This document shows positions 24,485-32,750 of a DNA stretch of 64,000 nucleotides, one piece after another. The position numbers were made by a program, and so were the translations under genes. The first letter of the stretch is position 1. Each line of letters begins with the position of its first letter. A model generated the notes under the pieces. The model had not been told where the DNA came from. It worked only from the letters and a program-made list of their open reading frames with translations, and did no database searches. The stretch comes from Cyanobium sp. ATX 6F1 (GTDB taxonomy: Bacteria > Cyanobacteriota > Cyanobacteriia > PCC-6307 > Cyanobiaceae), in NCBI RefSeq assembly GCF_024346315.1, contig NZ_JAGQCS010000011.1, forward strand, positions 1 through 64,000, in the 5' to 3' direction.

Positions 24485-24571
24485 GTTCGCCTTCACTTGG
24501 CCGCATGGAGCCGATGAACACCGCTGACAATGAGTGGAGGTGGCTCAGATACATGGTGATCTTAAGTATCG

Positions 24572-25132
24572 CTACGACACGATGGCGACCTTGGAGTGCA
24601 TGGCAACATGCTCGAGGTTACTGTAGCGGTAATACCTGCCAACGATCCTGCATGCCTTTACTTCTAGGCTGTTCAAGTTCCAGAAATATTCGACCTCATC
24701 CTTTCTTGCTTGACGGACATAAGCCATCGGAACAAAGTATCGGCCACCGTCCATTGAAATGAACGTTAGCTCCCTTAGTGTCATGCCGTTGAGCTCTAGA
24801 TGGACAGGGTAAGCGTAACTGTTGCGGTCCGGATACAGCAATGTCCAGCGCTCAGCAAATAAGCGTGTTCGTTCGCCAATCTTGATCTGGTATGTGTTGT
24901 CGGTGACAGCGATCCACACTTCAGTGCCATCAATATCGGTCTTGGACCAACTGCTGGATTCAAGCATTCTCTCGAAGTTCTGGAGCGTGTTGCGTGGCTT
25001 TAGGTCTGCAGACAATTTTTGAAGCTCAGCGCGCTGATCAGAACCCGCCTTGATGTAGTAGCGGTGAGTTATGAGCCAGGAGAGTAAGCCACCAATGGCT
25101 GCTCCTGCGGCGAAAGTGAGAAACTCGTTCAT
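24572..25132 (-). CDS. Membrane-anchored cassette protein of unknown function
   Basis: 186 residues from the ATG at 25132 (MNEFLTFAAGAAIGGLLSWL), five bases after the attC-like core. One N-terminal membrane helix is followed by a soluble beta-rich domain (WIAVTDNTYQIKIGERTRLF, VHLELNGMTLRELTFISMD). No family is recognised. Its placement right after an attC-like core is typical for a cassette gene; the longer open frame to 25189 would cover the site and is not preferred. Confidence 0.65.
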   Translation of the reverse strand: MNEFLTFAAGAAIGGLLSWLITHRYYIKAGSDQRAELQKLSADLKPRNTLQNFERMLESSSWSKTDIDGTEVWIAVTDNTYQIKIGERTRLFAERWTLLYPDRNSYAYPVHLELNGMTLRELTFISMDGGRYFVPMAYVRQARKDEVEYFWNLNSLEVKACRIVGRYYRYSNLEHVAMHSKVAIVS

Positions 25133-25137
25133 GGGAC

Positions 25138-25224
25138 GCCTAACGCCCAAGATCAGAAGCGGGCCAAGATTCACTGGCATCACAAGCAATCAATGATCCC
25201 GTCTTCTGCATCTGGATGTTAGTC
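25138..25224 (-). other. attC-like recombination site 3
   Basis: 87 bp: GCCTAAC on the left and GTTAGTC on the right, with CAAGATCAGAAGCGGG and CGTCTTCTGCATCTGGATG arms that pair. On the minus strand the first arm carries two extra bases relative to the second, as in integron attC sites read leftward. Starts just after the CSD/DUF1294 stop at 25232. Confidence 0.88.
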
Positions 25225-25231
25225 CGCGCCA

Positions 25232-25843
25232 TCATGCCTGCACATTGCGGATCAACCCTGAATGCCATGCAACAAAACCCGCGACGTTGATGGCCACTGT
25301 GACCCAGAAGATAGCCACGAAGTTTGACTTGGAACACTTGTGGCGCAGTAGCTGCTGAGCGAGCAGGGCGCCCGGCCAGCCGCCAACCACCCCAAGCAAG
25401 TGCAATGTCCTCTCCGGCGTGCGCCAGCTTCCATTGATAGCAGCCGACTTATCGACCGCGTATGCAATAAACGTCAAGAGACTGAGCCCGAAGTACACAG
25501 CGGAAACCATGGGGTTGACCGACCACCTGCTCGCGACATAGATCCAGACTGAAGCGAAGGCCGGGATGACCAGCAGTCGTGGGAGAGTCCATGCTGCAGG
25601 CGACTCCGATCGGTATGTCTTGGGTGCACGATTACCTACGAGGTACTGGACTGAGCGCGCACGCTGCTTGCCGTTTGGGCCTAGCTCGATCTCAAAGGTT
25701 AAAGCCTTCCCGGTTGTCGGGCGCTTGATGCTGGGTGGGAAAGCCTTGATATGAACAAAGATATCCTTGCCACCCTGAGCTGGCTCAATGAACCCGAAGC
25801 CTCGCTCATCATTCCACGATTTTAGGTTACCTCGTAGTCGCAT
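25232..25843 (-). CDS. Cold-shock-domain and DUF1294 membrane protein
   Basis: 203 residues from the ATG at 25843. The N-terminal ~65 residues are a cold-shock domain (RLRGNLKSWNDERGFGFIEP, then DIFVHIKAFP), which binds single-stranded nucleic acid. The rest has three or four membrane helices and ends like DUF1294 (WRTPERTLHLLGVVGGWPGA, LLRHKCSK). The same fusion is common in bacteria. The open frame to 25942 contains the attC-like core, so the later ATG is preferred. It is the first (rightmost) cassette gene. Confidence 0.85.
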   Translation of the reverse strand: MRLRGNLKSWNDERGFGFIEPAQGGKDIFVHIKAFPPSIKRPTTGKALTFEIELGPNGKQRARSVQYLVGNRAPKTYRSESPAAWTLPRLLVIPAFASVWIYVASRWSVNPMVSAVYFGLSLLTFIAYAVDKSAAINGSWRTPERTLHLLGVVGGWPGALLAQQLLRHKCSKSNFVAIFWVTVAINVAGFVAWHSGLIRNVQA

Positions 25844-25858
25844 CGGTGTTTTGCGTCG

Positions 25859-26008
25859 GTCTAACAATGATTGGGCGGGTCCGATAACCATCTGCAATGC
25901 TTGGCCCCTTCCGCATAACAAGCCTTGCCGCGAAAACACCAAGCTTCAAGATGCCATCCATTGCAAGAGTTCCCCAAGGATCGGCAGCCGTTGATCGCCA
26001 CGTTAGAC
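25859..26008 (-). other. attC-like recombination site 4 (long)
   Basis: About 150 bp between GTCTAAC (25859) and GTTAGAC (26002). Core boxes fit the attC consensus; the long middle differs from the other three sites. It lies 15 bases upstream of the CSD gene start and marks the right edge of the array, 117 bases before the helicase start. Confidence 0.7.
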
Positions 26009-26125
26009 GGATCCGATATCCAGGCAGTTCGTTGCGATACTTCTAAGCACTGAGGCGGCCTTCTGCGTTCGGCCCCACTCCAGCCCTTCATCCTCGATCA
26101 TTTCTGCAGACAGGCTCAGGCTGAA

Positions 26126-29100
26126 TTGAGCACCCCACCCCCCAACCCCGGCCTCTACGACCACCTCCTTACCGAGGTCCTGGAGCAGCAGTTGGCGGGC
26201 GTACCCCAGGAGTTGGTGGGCCTCGATCCCCTCGACCCCGAGGAAGCGCCCCACAAGCTCTCGCGCCACCTCGCCGCCTTGGTGCGCAGCGCCCTGGCCA
26301 GCCTTCCCGATGGACATCCCACAGCAGCCCAGCTGAAGCTGGTGAACCAGTTGGTGGCCTTGCTGATTGCCCAGGTGCCCCGGGCCGTTAGCCCCGGTGA
26401 TGCCGTCCACCCCAGTAGCCAAAACCTCAGCAGCATCCTTGCCTCCCCGCTGCTTCCTGGCCAAGCCAAGCCGTTGCGTCCCCTGATCCCCCTGGCCGAC
26501 AGCACCCTGCTGGTGAACGCCAGCGGCGAGCCATCGGTGGGGCAGGCGTTGATCCACGAAATCCCCTCCGCCCAGCGGATTGACCTGCTCTGCGCCTTCA
26601 TCAAGTGGAGCGGCCTGCGTCTGCTGCAGGAGCCCTTGGCCGACCTGCTGCGCGCCGGCCGGCCGTTGAGGGTGCTCACCACCGTCTACATGGGTGCCAC
26701 CGACCGCCGCGCCCTTGATTGGCTCGTGGCCCACGGCGCCGAGGTGCGTGTCAGCTACGACACCCGCCGTACCCGTCTGCATGCCAAGGCCTGGTTGTTT
26801 CACCGCGCCTCGGGCGCAGCCACCGCCTACATCGGCTCCTCCAACCTCTCCACCGCCGCCTTGCACGACGGCCTGGAGTGGAACGTGCGCCTCTCCGCCC
26901 AAGACAACGAGGGCATCCTCTCCAAGTTCCAGGCCACCTTTGAGAGCTACTGGGAGGAGGGCGAATTCGAGCCTTACCGGGCCAGCGAGATCGAGCAGCG
27001 TCGCTTTGATCGGGCCGCGGCGAACGAAACCACCAGCGACGCCACACCGCTCAGCTTCTTCGACATCCGCCCTCACGCCTACCAGCAGGAGATCCTCGAA
27101 AAGCTCGCCGCCGAGCGCAGCCTCCACAACCGCTGGCGCAACCTGGTGGTGGCCGCCACCGGCACCGGCAAAACCGTGATCGCCGCCCTCGATTACGCCC
27201 GCCTGGCGTCTGATTTCGGCAACCAGTGCACCGCCCTGGCCGGTCCGGGCTACCCCAGCCTGCTGTTCGTGGCTCACCGGAAGGAAATCCTGGAACAGAG
27301 CCTCGCCACCTTCCGCCAGGTGCTGCGCGATGGCTCCTTCGGTGAGCTGCTGGTGGATGGCCAGCGTCCCGGCCAGTGGCGCCATGTGTTCGCCTCGGTG
27401 CAGTCGCTCGCGGGGATCGATCCGGCGGGCCTGGCGCCGGGCAGCTTCAACGTGGTGATCGTCGATGAGTTCCACCACGCCGCCGCCTCCAGCTACGAGC
27501 GCTGGCTGGCCCACCTGGCGCCGTCCCTGCTGCTCGGCCTCACCGCCACCCCCGAACGCACAGACGGGCTCGACATCCTCCATTGGTTCGGTGGCCACAC
27601 CGCCGCCGAGCTGCGCCTCTGGAGCGCCCTCGATCAGGGCCTGCTGGCGCCCTTCCACTACTTCGGCCTCCACGACGGCACCGACCTCTCGCAGATCGAA
27701 TGGCGCCGCAACGGCTACGCCACAGAAGCTCTCACCAACCTCTACACCGCCGACGACGCCCGCCTGCGCCTGATCCTGCGCGAACTCGAAGGCAAGATCA
27801 CCCACCTGTCCACGATGCGGGCCCTGGGCTTCTGCGTGAGCGTGGAGCACGCCGCCTGGATGGCCCGCAAGTTCGCCGCTGCCGGCCTGCGCGCCGCCTC
27901 CCTGGATGCCAACAGCCCTCGCGACGAGCGCGCCGAGCAGATCCGCCGCCTGCGGTCCGGTGAGCTGCAGATCCTCTTCGCCGTGGATCTGTTCAACGAA
28001 GGGCTCGACATCCCCGAGATCGACACGGTGCTGTTCCTGCGGCCCACCGAGAGCGCGATCGTGTTCCTGCAGCAGCTCGGCCGCGGTCTGCGCCTCTGCC
28101 CAGGCAAGAGCTGCCTCACTGTTCTGGATTTCATCGGCCAGGCCCACCGCAACTTCCGCCACGACATCCGCTACCGCGCCCTGCTCGGCGGCAGCCGCGA
28201 CCAGCTGCGCCAGCAGATCGAAACCGGCTTCCCCTTCCTCCCCGCCGGCTGCAGCCTCCAGCTCGATCGCGTCTCCACGGAGCGGGTGCTTTCCAATCTG
28301 CGCGAGTCGCTGCCCAGCCGCCGGCCCCAGCTGCTCGCCGAATGCCGCCGCCTCGGGGCCTGTTCGCTGGCGGAGCTGCTCGACGGACTCGGCATGGAGC
28401 TGGGGGAGTTCTATCGGGTGGCGGGGTGTTGGGCGTTGCTGCAGCGGGAGCTGGGGTGGGCGGTGGCGGAGGCCTCCGGGGAGCCCACGGCGGATGAAGA
28501 GCGGTTGGGGCGGGGCATCGCCGGCGGTTTGCTGCACCTCGACGACCCCGAGCGCCTGCGTTGGCTGGTGGATCAGCTGCAGCGGCCGCTGGCACCCGAT
28601 CCGGCGGGGTTGGACCTGTGTGCGGAGCGCCAGTGGCGGATGCTGCTGGCCCAGCTCTGGGGCAGTGGCCGCCAGCACCTGCCGCTGGCCGAGGCGTTGG
28701 TGCGGCTCTGGGCCGCCGCCGCCATCCGCGCCGAGCTGGTGGAGCTGTTCGCGCTGCTGCTGGAGCGCACCGACCACCTGGTGGCACCGCTCGCCTGGCC
28801 GTTTCAGGGTGAAGGCGAACCAGCCCCGCCAGTGCCCCTGAAGCTCCACGGCCGTTACTCCCGCGCCGAGGTATTCGCGGCGTTCGGGTTATTGAACGAA
28901 GCCCGCCCCTTCCCCGGCCGCGAGGGTGTGTTCTTTGATGAGGCCTCCCGATGCGACGTGTTCTTCATCACCCTGAAGAAGAGTGAGCGGTTGTTCTCCC
29001 CCACCACCCGCTACAACGACTACGCCATCTCACCGCGCGAGTTCCACTGGGAGAGCCAGAGCCTCACCCGCGAAGCCTCAGCCACCGGCCAGCGCTACAT

Positions 29101-29299
29101 CCACCACCGCGCCCGCGGCAGCCGCGTGCTGTTGTTGGTGCGGGAGGAGAACCGGCGTGGCGGCGTCACGCTGCCGTTTCTGTGCCTGGGCTTTGCCGAT
29201 TATGTGAGCAACGAAGGCGAGCGGCCGATGGCGATTCGCTGGCGGCTGCACAGGGCGATTCCGGGGGCCTTCTATCCGGAGCTGGCGGTGGCGGTTTAG
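26126..29299 (+). CDS. PLD-domain, DEAD-box helicase with DUF3427 C-terminus
   Basis: 1057 residues from a TTG at 26126. Order: a PLD-like nuclease domain at about 130-290 with the HxKxW motif (RRTRLHAKAWLFH) and GSSNLS; a superfamily 2 helicase at about 310-690 with ATGTGKTVIAALD (Walker A), VDEFHHA (motif II), LGLTATPER and the QLGRGLR arginine finger; and a DUF3427 domain from about 700 to the end. Proteins of this type probably couple DNA translocation with nuclease activity, and some lie in defence islands. The 3' end is copied several times downstream. The long open frame on the opposite strand is a shadow. Confidence 0.9.
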   Translation: MSTPPPNPGLYDHLLTEVLEQQLAGVPQELVGLDPLDPEEAPHKLSRHLAALVRSALASLPDGHPTAAQLKLVNQLVALLIAQVPRAVSPGDAVHPSSQNLSSILASPLLPGQAKPLRPLIPLADSTLLVNASGEPSVGQALIHEIPSAQRIDLLCAFIKWSGLRLLQEPLADLLRAGRPLRVLTTVYMGATDRRALDWLVAHGAEVRVSYDTRRTRLHAKAWLFHRASGAATAYIGSSNLSTAALHDGLEWNVRLSAQDNEGILSKFQATFESYWEEGEFEPYRASEIEQRRFDRAAANETTSDATPLSFFDIRPHAYQQEILEKLAAERSLHNRWRNLVVAATGTGKTVIAALDYARLASDFGNQCTALAGPGYPSLLFVAHRKEILEQSLATFRQVLRDGSFGELLVDGQRPGQWRHVFASVQSLAGIDPAGLAPGSFNVVIVDEFHHAAASSYERWLAHLAPSLLLGLTATPERTDGLDILHWFGGHTAAELRLWSALDQGLLAPFHYFGLHDGTDLSQIEWRRNGYATEALTNLYTADDARLRLILRELEGKITHLSTMRALGFCVSVEHAAWMARKFAAAGLRAASLDANSPRDERAEQIRRLRSGELQILFAVDLFNEGLDIPEIDTVLFLRPTESAIVFLQQLGRGLRLCPGKSCLTVLDFIGQAHRNFRHDIRYRALLGGSRDQLRQQIETGFPFLPAGCSLQLDRVSTERVLSNLRESLPSRRPQLLAECRRLGACSLAELLDGLGMELGEFYRVAGCWALLQRELGWAVAEASGEPTADEERLGRGIAGGLLHLDDPERLRWLVDQLQRPLAPDPAGLDLCAERQWRMLLAQLWGSGRQHLPLAEALVRLWAAAAIRAELVELFALLLERTDHLVAPLAWPFQGEGEPAPPVPLKLHGRYSRAEVFAAFGLLNEARPFPGREGVFFDEASRCDVFFITLKKSERLFSPTTRYNDYAISPREFHWESQSLTREASATGQRYIHHRARGSRVLLLVREENRRGGVTLPFLCLGFADYVSNEGERPMAIRWRLHRAIPGAFYPELAVAV

Positions 29300-29308
29300 C
29301 GTTGGTTC

Positions 29309-29539
29309 ATGGATCACGAAGAGCGGATCACTATCAATTCGGCGGTTCGTTTTGGCAAGCCCTGCGTCCGCGGTACCCGTCTCACGGTGGGAGATGTTCT
29401 TGGCGCGTTGGCGAGCGGCATGACGGAAGCTGAGCTTCTGGGGGATTTTCCGCAGCTCAACCACGAGGATGTGCTGGCCTGCCTGGCCTATGCCGCCGAC
29501 CGTGAACGGCGCCTGGTCATCCGTTCCGCAGCGGCGTGA
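29309..29539 (+). CDS. DUF433-family antitoxin
   Basis: 76 residues, a DUF433 protein: ITINSAVRFGKPCVRGTRLT, VGDVLGALASGMTEAELLGD, FPQLNHEDVLACLAYAADRE. DUF433 proteins usually act as antitoxins of DUF5615 PIN-like toxins, and one such gene overlaps the stop. The start is the ATG at 29309, 9 bases after the helicase stop. Intact. Confidence 0.85.
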   Translation: MDHEERITINSAVRFGKPCVRGTRLTVGDVLGALASGMTEAELLGDFPQLNHEDVLACLAYAADRERRLVIRSAAA

Positions 29540-29814
29540 ACCTGCGGCTGCTTGGACTTGGTGGGGCGGATGATCTGGTGATCTGGGACCATGCCCGCCG
29601 CGAGGATGTCCTGCTGGTGACCAAGGACGAGGATTTCCTTCGACTCAGTGTGAGCCGAGGATTTCCCCCCAAGGTGATCTGCCTGGGCATCGGGAATGCC
29701 GGCAATGCCGCCACCGCCGATCTGCTTCTGAACAATCTCGAGGCCATCGAAGCCTTCAAGGCCCATCCAGAGGCCGGCTTTCTTCTTCTCAGCCCCGAAG
29801 CTCAGTCTCCGTAA
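29536..29814 (+). pseudogene. DUF5615 PIN-like toxin, N-terminus deleted
   Basis: 92 residues from a GTG at 29536, overlapping the DUF433 stop. The body matches DUF5615 (HVRLLGLGGADD-like start, ADDLVIWDHARREDVLLVTK, then DFLRLSV and PKVICLGIGNAGN). The family normally begins with a beta strand carrying the catalytic aspartate (FDENL-like), roughly 20-25 residues before this point, and that is missing. The toxin is therefore likely inactive. It ends about 3 bases before a copy of the helicase 3' end. Confidence 0.65.
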
Positions 29815-29817
29815 GGA

Positions 29818-30522
29818 TGTGCGTAGCGCCAGTGGCGGATGCTGCTGGCCCAGCTCTGGGGCAGTGGCCGAAATCACCTGCCCTTGCCCGAAGCCCTCGC
29901 GCGGCTCTGGGTCGCCGCATCCATTCGCGCCGAGCTGGTGGAGCTGTTCGCGCTCCTGCTGGAGCGCACAAACCACCTGGTGACGCCGCTCGCCTGGCCG
30001 TTTCAGGCCGAAGGCGATCCAGCCCCGCCGGTGCCCTTGAAGCTCCACGGCCGCTACTCCCGCGCCGAAGTGTTCGCGGCGTTCGGCTTATTGAACGAGG
30101 CCCGCCCCTTCCCCGGCCGCGTAGCCGAAGGCTTCTGCGCAGCAGTTGGTGTGTTCTTCGATGAGGCCACGCGCTGCGACGTGTTCTTCATCACCCTGAA
30201 GAAGAGCGAGCGTTTGTTCTCTCCCACCACCCGCACCAACGACTACGCCATCTCACCGCGTGAGTTCCACTGGGAGAGCCAGAGCCTCACCCGCGAAGCC
30301 TCAGCCACCGGCCAGCGCAATATCCACCATCGCGAGCGCAGCAGCCGCGTGCTGTTGCTGGTGCGGGAGGAGAACCGGCGCGGCGGCGTCACGCTGCCGT
30401 TCCTGTGCCTCGGCTTTGCCGACTACGTGAGCCACGAAGGCGAACGCCCGATGGCGATTCGCTGGCGGCTGCAGCGGCCGATTCCGGGTGCGTTTTATCC
30501 GGAGCTGGCGGTGGCGGTGTGA
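29818..30522 (+). pseudogene. Partial copy of the helicase 3' end (tail copy 2, 705 bp)
   Basis: Matches 28617-29299 of the helicase: starts SRQWRMLLAQLWGSGRNHLP-like and runs through LKLHGRYSRAEVFAAFGLLN and SPREFHWESQSLTREASATG to ELAVAV and a stop. It lacks the helicase and PLD parts. At 30121-30147 an in-frame 27-base insertion replaces one codon. A short internal ATG (29839) could express the tail as a ~227-residue DUF3427 fragment, but no evidence supports that it is functional. Confidence 0.85.
30121..30147. repeat. 27-base in-frame insertion, copy 1
   Basis: Within the second helicase tail. Contains two hairpin-forming parts: AGCC, GAA, GGCT and then CTGCGCAG, and ends GCAGTT. It adds 8 net codons without shifting the frame. 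The same sequence, differing at a few positions, occurs at 31933-31959 at a different site of another tail copy. Confidence 0.8.
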
Positions 30523-30575
30523 GGGGGCCGCCCAGCTTTCGGCCTCTCCTATCCTTGGGGTTCTGGAGGACTTCC

Positions 30576-30770
30576 ATGGCTCTCGCCATTGAGCTCAACG
30601 ATGAACAGTCCCGGGCTCTGGCCGAGGTGGCCGGGCTGCTCAACGTGCCCCAGGAGGTCCTGGCCTCGGCCGCCGTCCGCGATCTGCTTAGCCGACCCTC
30701 CGCAGACTTCGAAGCAGCCGCATCGAACGTGCTGGCAAAGAATGAGGAGCTGTACCGTCGTCTGGCGTGA
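30576..30770 (+). CDS. Small antitoxin of a Phd/Doc-like pair
   Basis: 64 residues from the ATG at 30576 (MALAIELNDEQSRALAEVAG). It resembles the small ribbon-helix-helix antitoxins that precede Doc/Fic toxins (LNVPQEVLASAAVRDLLSRP). Its stop overlaps the GTG start of the Doc-like gene. It lies 50 bases after tail copy 2. Because the toxin is broken, it may no longer have a partner. Confidence 0.7.
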   Translation: MALAIELNDEQSRALAEVAGLLNVPQEVLASAAVRDLLSRPSADFEAAASNVLAKNEELYRRLA

Positions 30771-31115
30771 TCCGCTATCTCCGCCTCGTTGAGGTACTGG
30801 AGCTGCACCGCCGATTGATCGCCACGTCCGGCGGTTCACCCGGATTGCGGGATCTTTTCAGGTGTTGATCTCTATCCAACTCTCATCGAAAAGTCTGCCG
30901 TTCTTGGCTTTTCCCTGATCAAGAATCATCCCTTTGTGGATGGCAACAAGCGTGTTGGCCATGCAGCCATGGAAGTGATGTTGATGCTTAACCGCTATCA
31001 GTTGACCGCTTCCAACGAATCCACCGAAGCCGTTGTTCTTGCTGTGGCCTCCGGAACGCTTGATCGGCAGGAATTTACCGAGTGGGTTAGGGAGCAGATC
31101 AAGCCCTTGGGATGA
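30767..31115 (+). pseudogene. Doc-type (Fic) toxin with internal deletion and frameshift
   Basis: From GTG 30767: [20 protein letters not shown], then GLRD, a stop in frame. In another frame it resumes with [20 protein letters not shown], then the Fic motif [26 protein letters not shown], to a stop at 31115. About 30-40 residues between the parts are missing. The catalytic histidine survives, but the gene cannot make a full-length toxin. Confidence 0.75.
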
Positions 31116-31137
31116 GGTTGGCGGCCGATAGGGCCAC

Positions 31138-31197
31138 CGGCGACTGCAGCGGCCGATTCCGGGGGCCTTCGATCCGGAGCTGGCGGTGGCGGTTTGA
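31138..31197 (+). pseudogene. Helicase 3'-end remnant (tail copy 3)
   Basis: About 60 bases that match the last codons of the helicase gene (RLQRPIPGAFDPELAVAV and stop). It lies 23 bases after the Doc pseudogene and 37 before HicB. Bases after the stop, GGGGGCC, resemble those after tail copy 2. Confidence 0.7.
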
Positions 31198-31233
31198 GGG
31201 GGCCAGACTGTAGGCCTACCCAGCCCGGCGACC

Positions 31234-31452
31234 ATGACGACCGCCACCCCCCAGCGCCTCACGGCAATCCTGCACCGGGAAGACGAGGTCAACGTGGCGG
31301 AATGCCCCGAGGTCGACACCGCGAGCCAGGGTGACTCGATCGAGGAAGCCCTGGCCAACCTGCGCGAGGCGACCGAGCTCTACTTGGAGGAATGCCCGCA
31401 ACCTGCGCTGGCGCCCCGACTGCTGACCACCTTTGAGGTCAACGTTGCCTAA
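31234..31452 (+). CDS. hicB: HicB-type antitoxin
   Basis: 72 residues: LTAILHREDEVNVAECPEVD followed by ASQGDSIEEALANLREATEL, the pattern of the HicB partial RNase-H-like fold, without a C-terminal DNA-binding domain. It precedes and overlaps HicA. HicB normally neutralises HicA by binding its active site. Confidence 0.85.
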   Translation: MTTATPQRLTAILHREDEVNVAECPEVDTASQGDSIEEALANLREATELYLEECPQPALAPRLLTTFEVNVA

Positions 31453-31690
31453 GTTGCCTCGGCTGCCGGCATCAGCCGCCATCGCCGCATTGCAGCGCCT
31501 CGGTTGTGAGATCGTGCGCCAGAAAGGCCGCCATGTGGTGCTGCGAAGACAATCCCTCAACCCGGAAAATGGCGATGCCAGCGTCACATGCGTGGAGCCT
31601 CCCCATCGGCGTGACCTGGCGGTGGGGACCTTGGGAAGCGTGCTTCGCCAGGCAGGTATCGACCCGGCAACGTTCATCGATGTCCTCTGA
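31445..31690 (+). CDS. hicA: HicA-type mRNA-interferase toxin
   Basis: About 81 residues from a TTG at 31445 (or 31433), overlapping the end of hicB. It has the dsRNA-binding-like fold of HicA: AAIAALQRLGCEIVRQKGRH, with the catalytic histidine in RQKGRHVVLRR, then VTCVEPPHRRDLAVGTLGSV and LRQAGIDPATF. HicA cleaves mRNA in a translation-independent way. The order (antitoxin first) is the less common one. Intact. Confidence 0.83.
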   Translation: MPKLPRLPASAAIAALQRLGCEIVRQKGRHVVLRRQSLNPENGDASVTCVEPPHRRDLAVGTLGSVLRQAGIDPATFIDVL

Positions 31691-31708
31691 CGCTTTTCAT
31701 CGCGGAGC

Positions 31709-32112
31709 CTGAACCTACGCTTGGACGGCAGCTACAGCCGCGCTTCCTGCAGCGCATCACCCTGCGAACAAGCGAAGCCCTCTTCTCCCCCACCACCCGC
31801 ACCAACGACGTCGCCATCTCGCCGCGTGAGTTCCACGGGGAGAGCCAGAGCCTCACCCGCGAAGCCTCAGCCACCGGCCAGCGCACCATCCACCACCGCG
31901 AGCGCGGCAGCCTGGTGCTGTTGTTGGTGCGGGTAGCCTCAGGCTTCTGCGCAGCAGTTGAGAACCGACGCGGCGGCGTCACGCTGCCGTTTCTGTGCCT
32001 GGGTTTTGCCGACTACGTGAGCCATGAAGGTGAGCGGCCGATGGCGATTCGCTGGCGGCTGCAGCGGCCGATTCCGGGGGCGTTCTACCCGAAGCTGGCG
32101 GTGGCGGTTTGA
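31709..32112 (+). pseudogene. Partial copy of the helicase 3' end (tail copy 4)
   Basis: Begins with a short match to the LKLHGRYSRA region, then jumps to ITLRTSEALFSPTTRTND and continues in one frame to PREFHGESQSLTREASATGQ and ELAVAV-like end and stop at 32112. It lacks about 60 residues present in copy 2. A 27-base in-frame insertion lies at 31933-31959, at a different place from that in copy 2. Follows hicA by 18 bases. Confidence 0.82.
31933..31959. repeat. 27-base in-frame insertion, copy 2
   Basis: Same element as at 30121-30147 but with AGCC, TCA, GGCT in the first hairpin. It replaces one GAG codon of the helicase tail and keeps the frame. Confidence 0.8.
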
Positions 32113-32142
32113 GGGAACCCAAGGCTCCATTAACCTGACTCC

Positions 32143-32469
32143 ATGGACACGGCTGCCCCACTGCTGACCTTGCTGGTCGACCGGCTGGAGCCGCTCAGGC
32201 ACCTGTGCAACCGCTACGGCGTGGATCGGCTTGAAGTGTTCGGCTCGGCGGCGAAGGGCCTGTTTGACCCTGCCAGCAGTGATCTGGACTTCATCGTGCA
32301 GATGACGGACCAACGAGAACCAGGCTATGCCCGGCGCTTCTGTTCCTTCGCCGATGACTTGGAAGCCCTTTTCGGCCGTCCGGTGGATCTCCTGACGGAA
32401 TCCATGATCCACAATCCCTATTTCCGCAAAGACGTGGACGCGTCACGGCGGCTTCTCCTGGAACTCTGA
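32143..32469 (+). CDS. MNT-type nucleotidyltransferase without intact partner
   Basis: 108 residues from the ATG at 32143: GVDRLEVFGSAAKGLFDPAS followed by SDLDFIVQM, the nucleotidyltransferase signature. It lies 30 bases after tail copy 4. A HepT-type partner is expected downstream, and a short frame at 32472 begins MRREALRR as such genes often do, but soon loses resemblance, so the partner appears lost. Confidence 0.78.
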   Translation: MDTAAPLLTLLVDRLEPLRHLCNRYGVDRLEVFGSAAKGLFDPASSDLDFIVQMTDQREPGYARRFCSFADDLEALFGRPVDLLTESMIHNPYFRKDVDASRRLLLEL

Positions 32470-32471
32470 AC

Positions 32472-32750
32472 ATGCGAAGGGAGGCGCTGAGAAGGGATCC
32501 CCCATGCTTTAGCCAGCGACTTGAACGCATCCAACGCCTGGGAGTCTGTTGCGCACAGATTGCGAGCAGCCTCTCCACAGACGTTCCTGAATCTGCCCAG
32601 AACCATGTGACTGCAGTGGTTCTAGGCGAAAGAATGAGGCATGCACAAGCCCAAGTCCGTCCGTCCGTCCCTGGCAGCCGGAGCAGACCATCCTGTTGCC
32701 GCCATCACCAGCTCTCCAATGTGAGTTCGTCCACCTGGGCGAAGGCCTGA
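32472..32750 (+). pseudogene. Possible HepT remnant after MNT gene
   Basis: A short frame from ATG 32472 starts MRREALRRDPP, where HepT genes usually begin after an MNT gene. After about ten codons there is no family resemblance. The call rests only on position and the first residues, so it may be noncoding. Confidence 0.25.

Larger units (their letters stand above)
22531..26008 (-). mobile_element. Integron-type gene-cassette array (no integrase seen)
   Basis: Four leftward genes separated by attC-like sites, with lower GC than the flanks. Reading on the minus strand the order is: site (26008-25859), CSD/DUF1294 gene, site (25224-25138), membrane gene, partial site near 24484, RelA/SpoT-like gene, site (23383-23298), small gene, site (22617-22531). 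Genes begin within a few bases of one site and end close to the next, as cassettes do. No tyrosine recombinase is in the window, so this may be a CALIN (attC cluster lacking an integrase) or a fragment of a longer array. Confidence 0.75.

Noticed and set aside
24485-24571. A full attC site between the membrane cassette gene and the RelA/SpoT-like gene
   Set aside because: Only one core box can be found; no GTTRRRY partner is seen, so it is listed as partial.
26003-28849. A 948-codon open frame on the minus strand opposite the helicase
   Set aside because: Composition is that of a reversed GC-rich gene (glutamine, glycine and histidine in excess), with no domain; the plus strand has clear helicase motifs.
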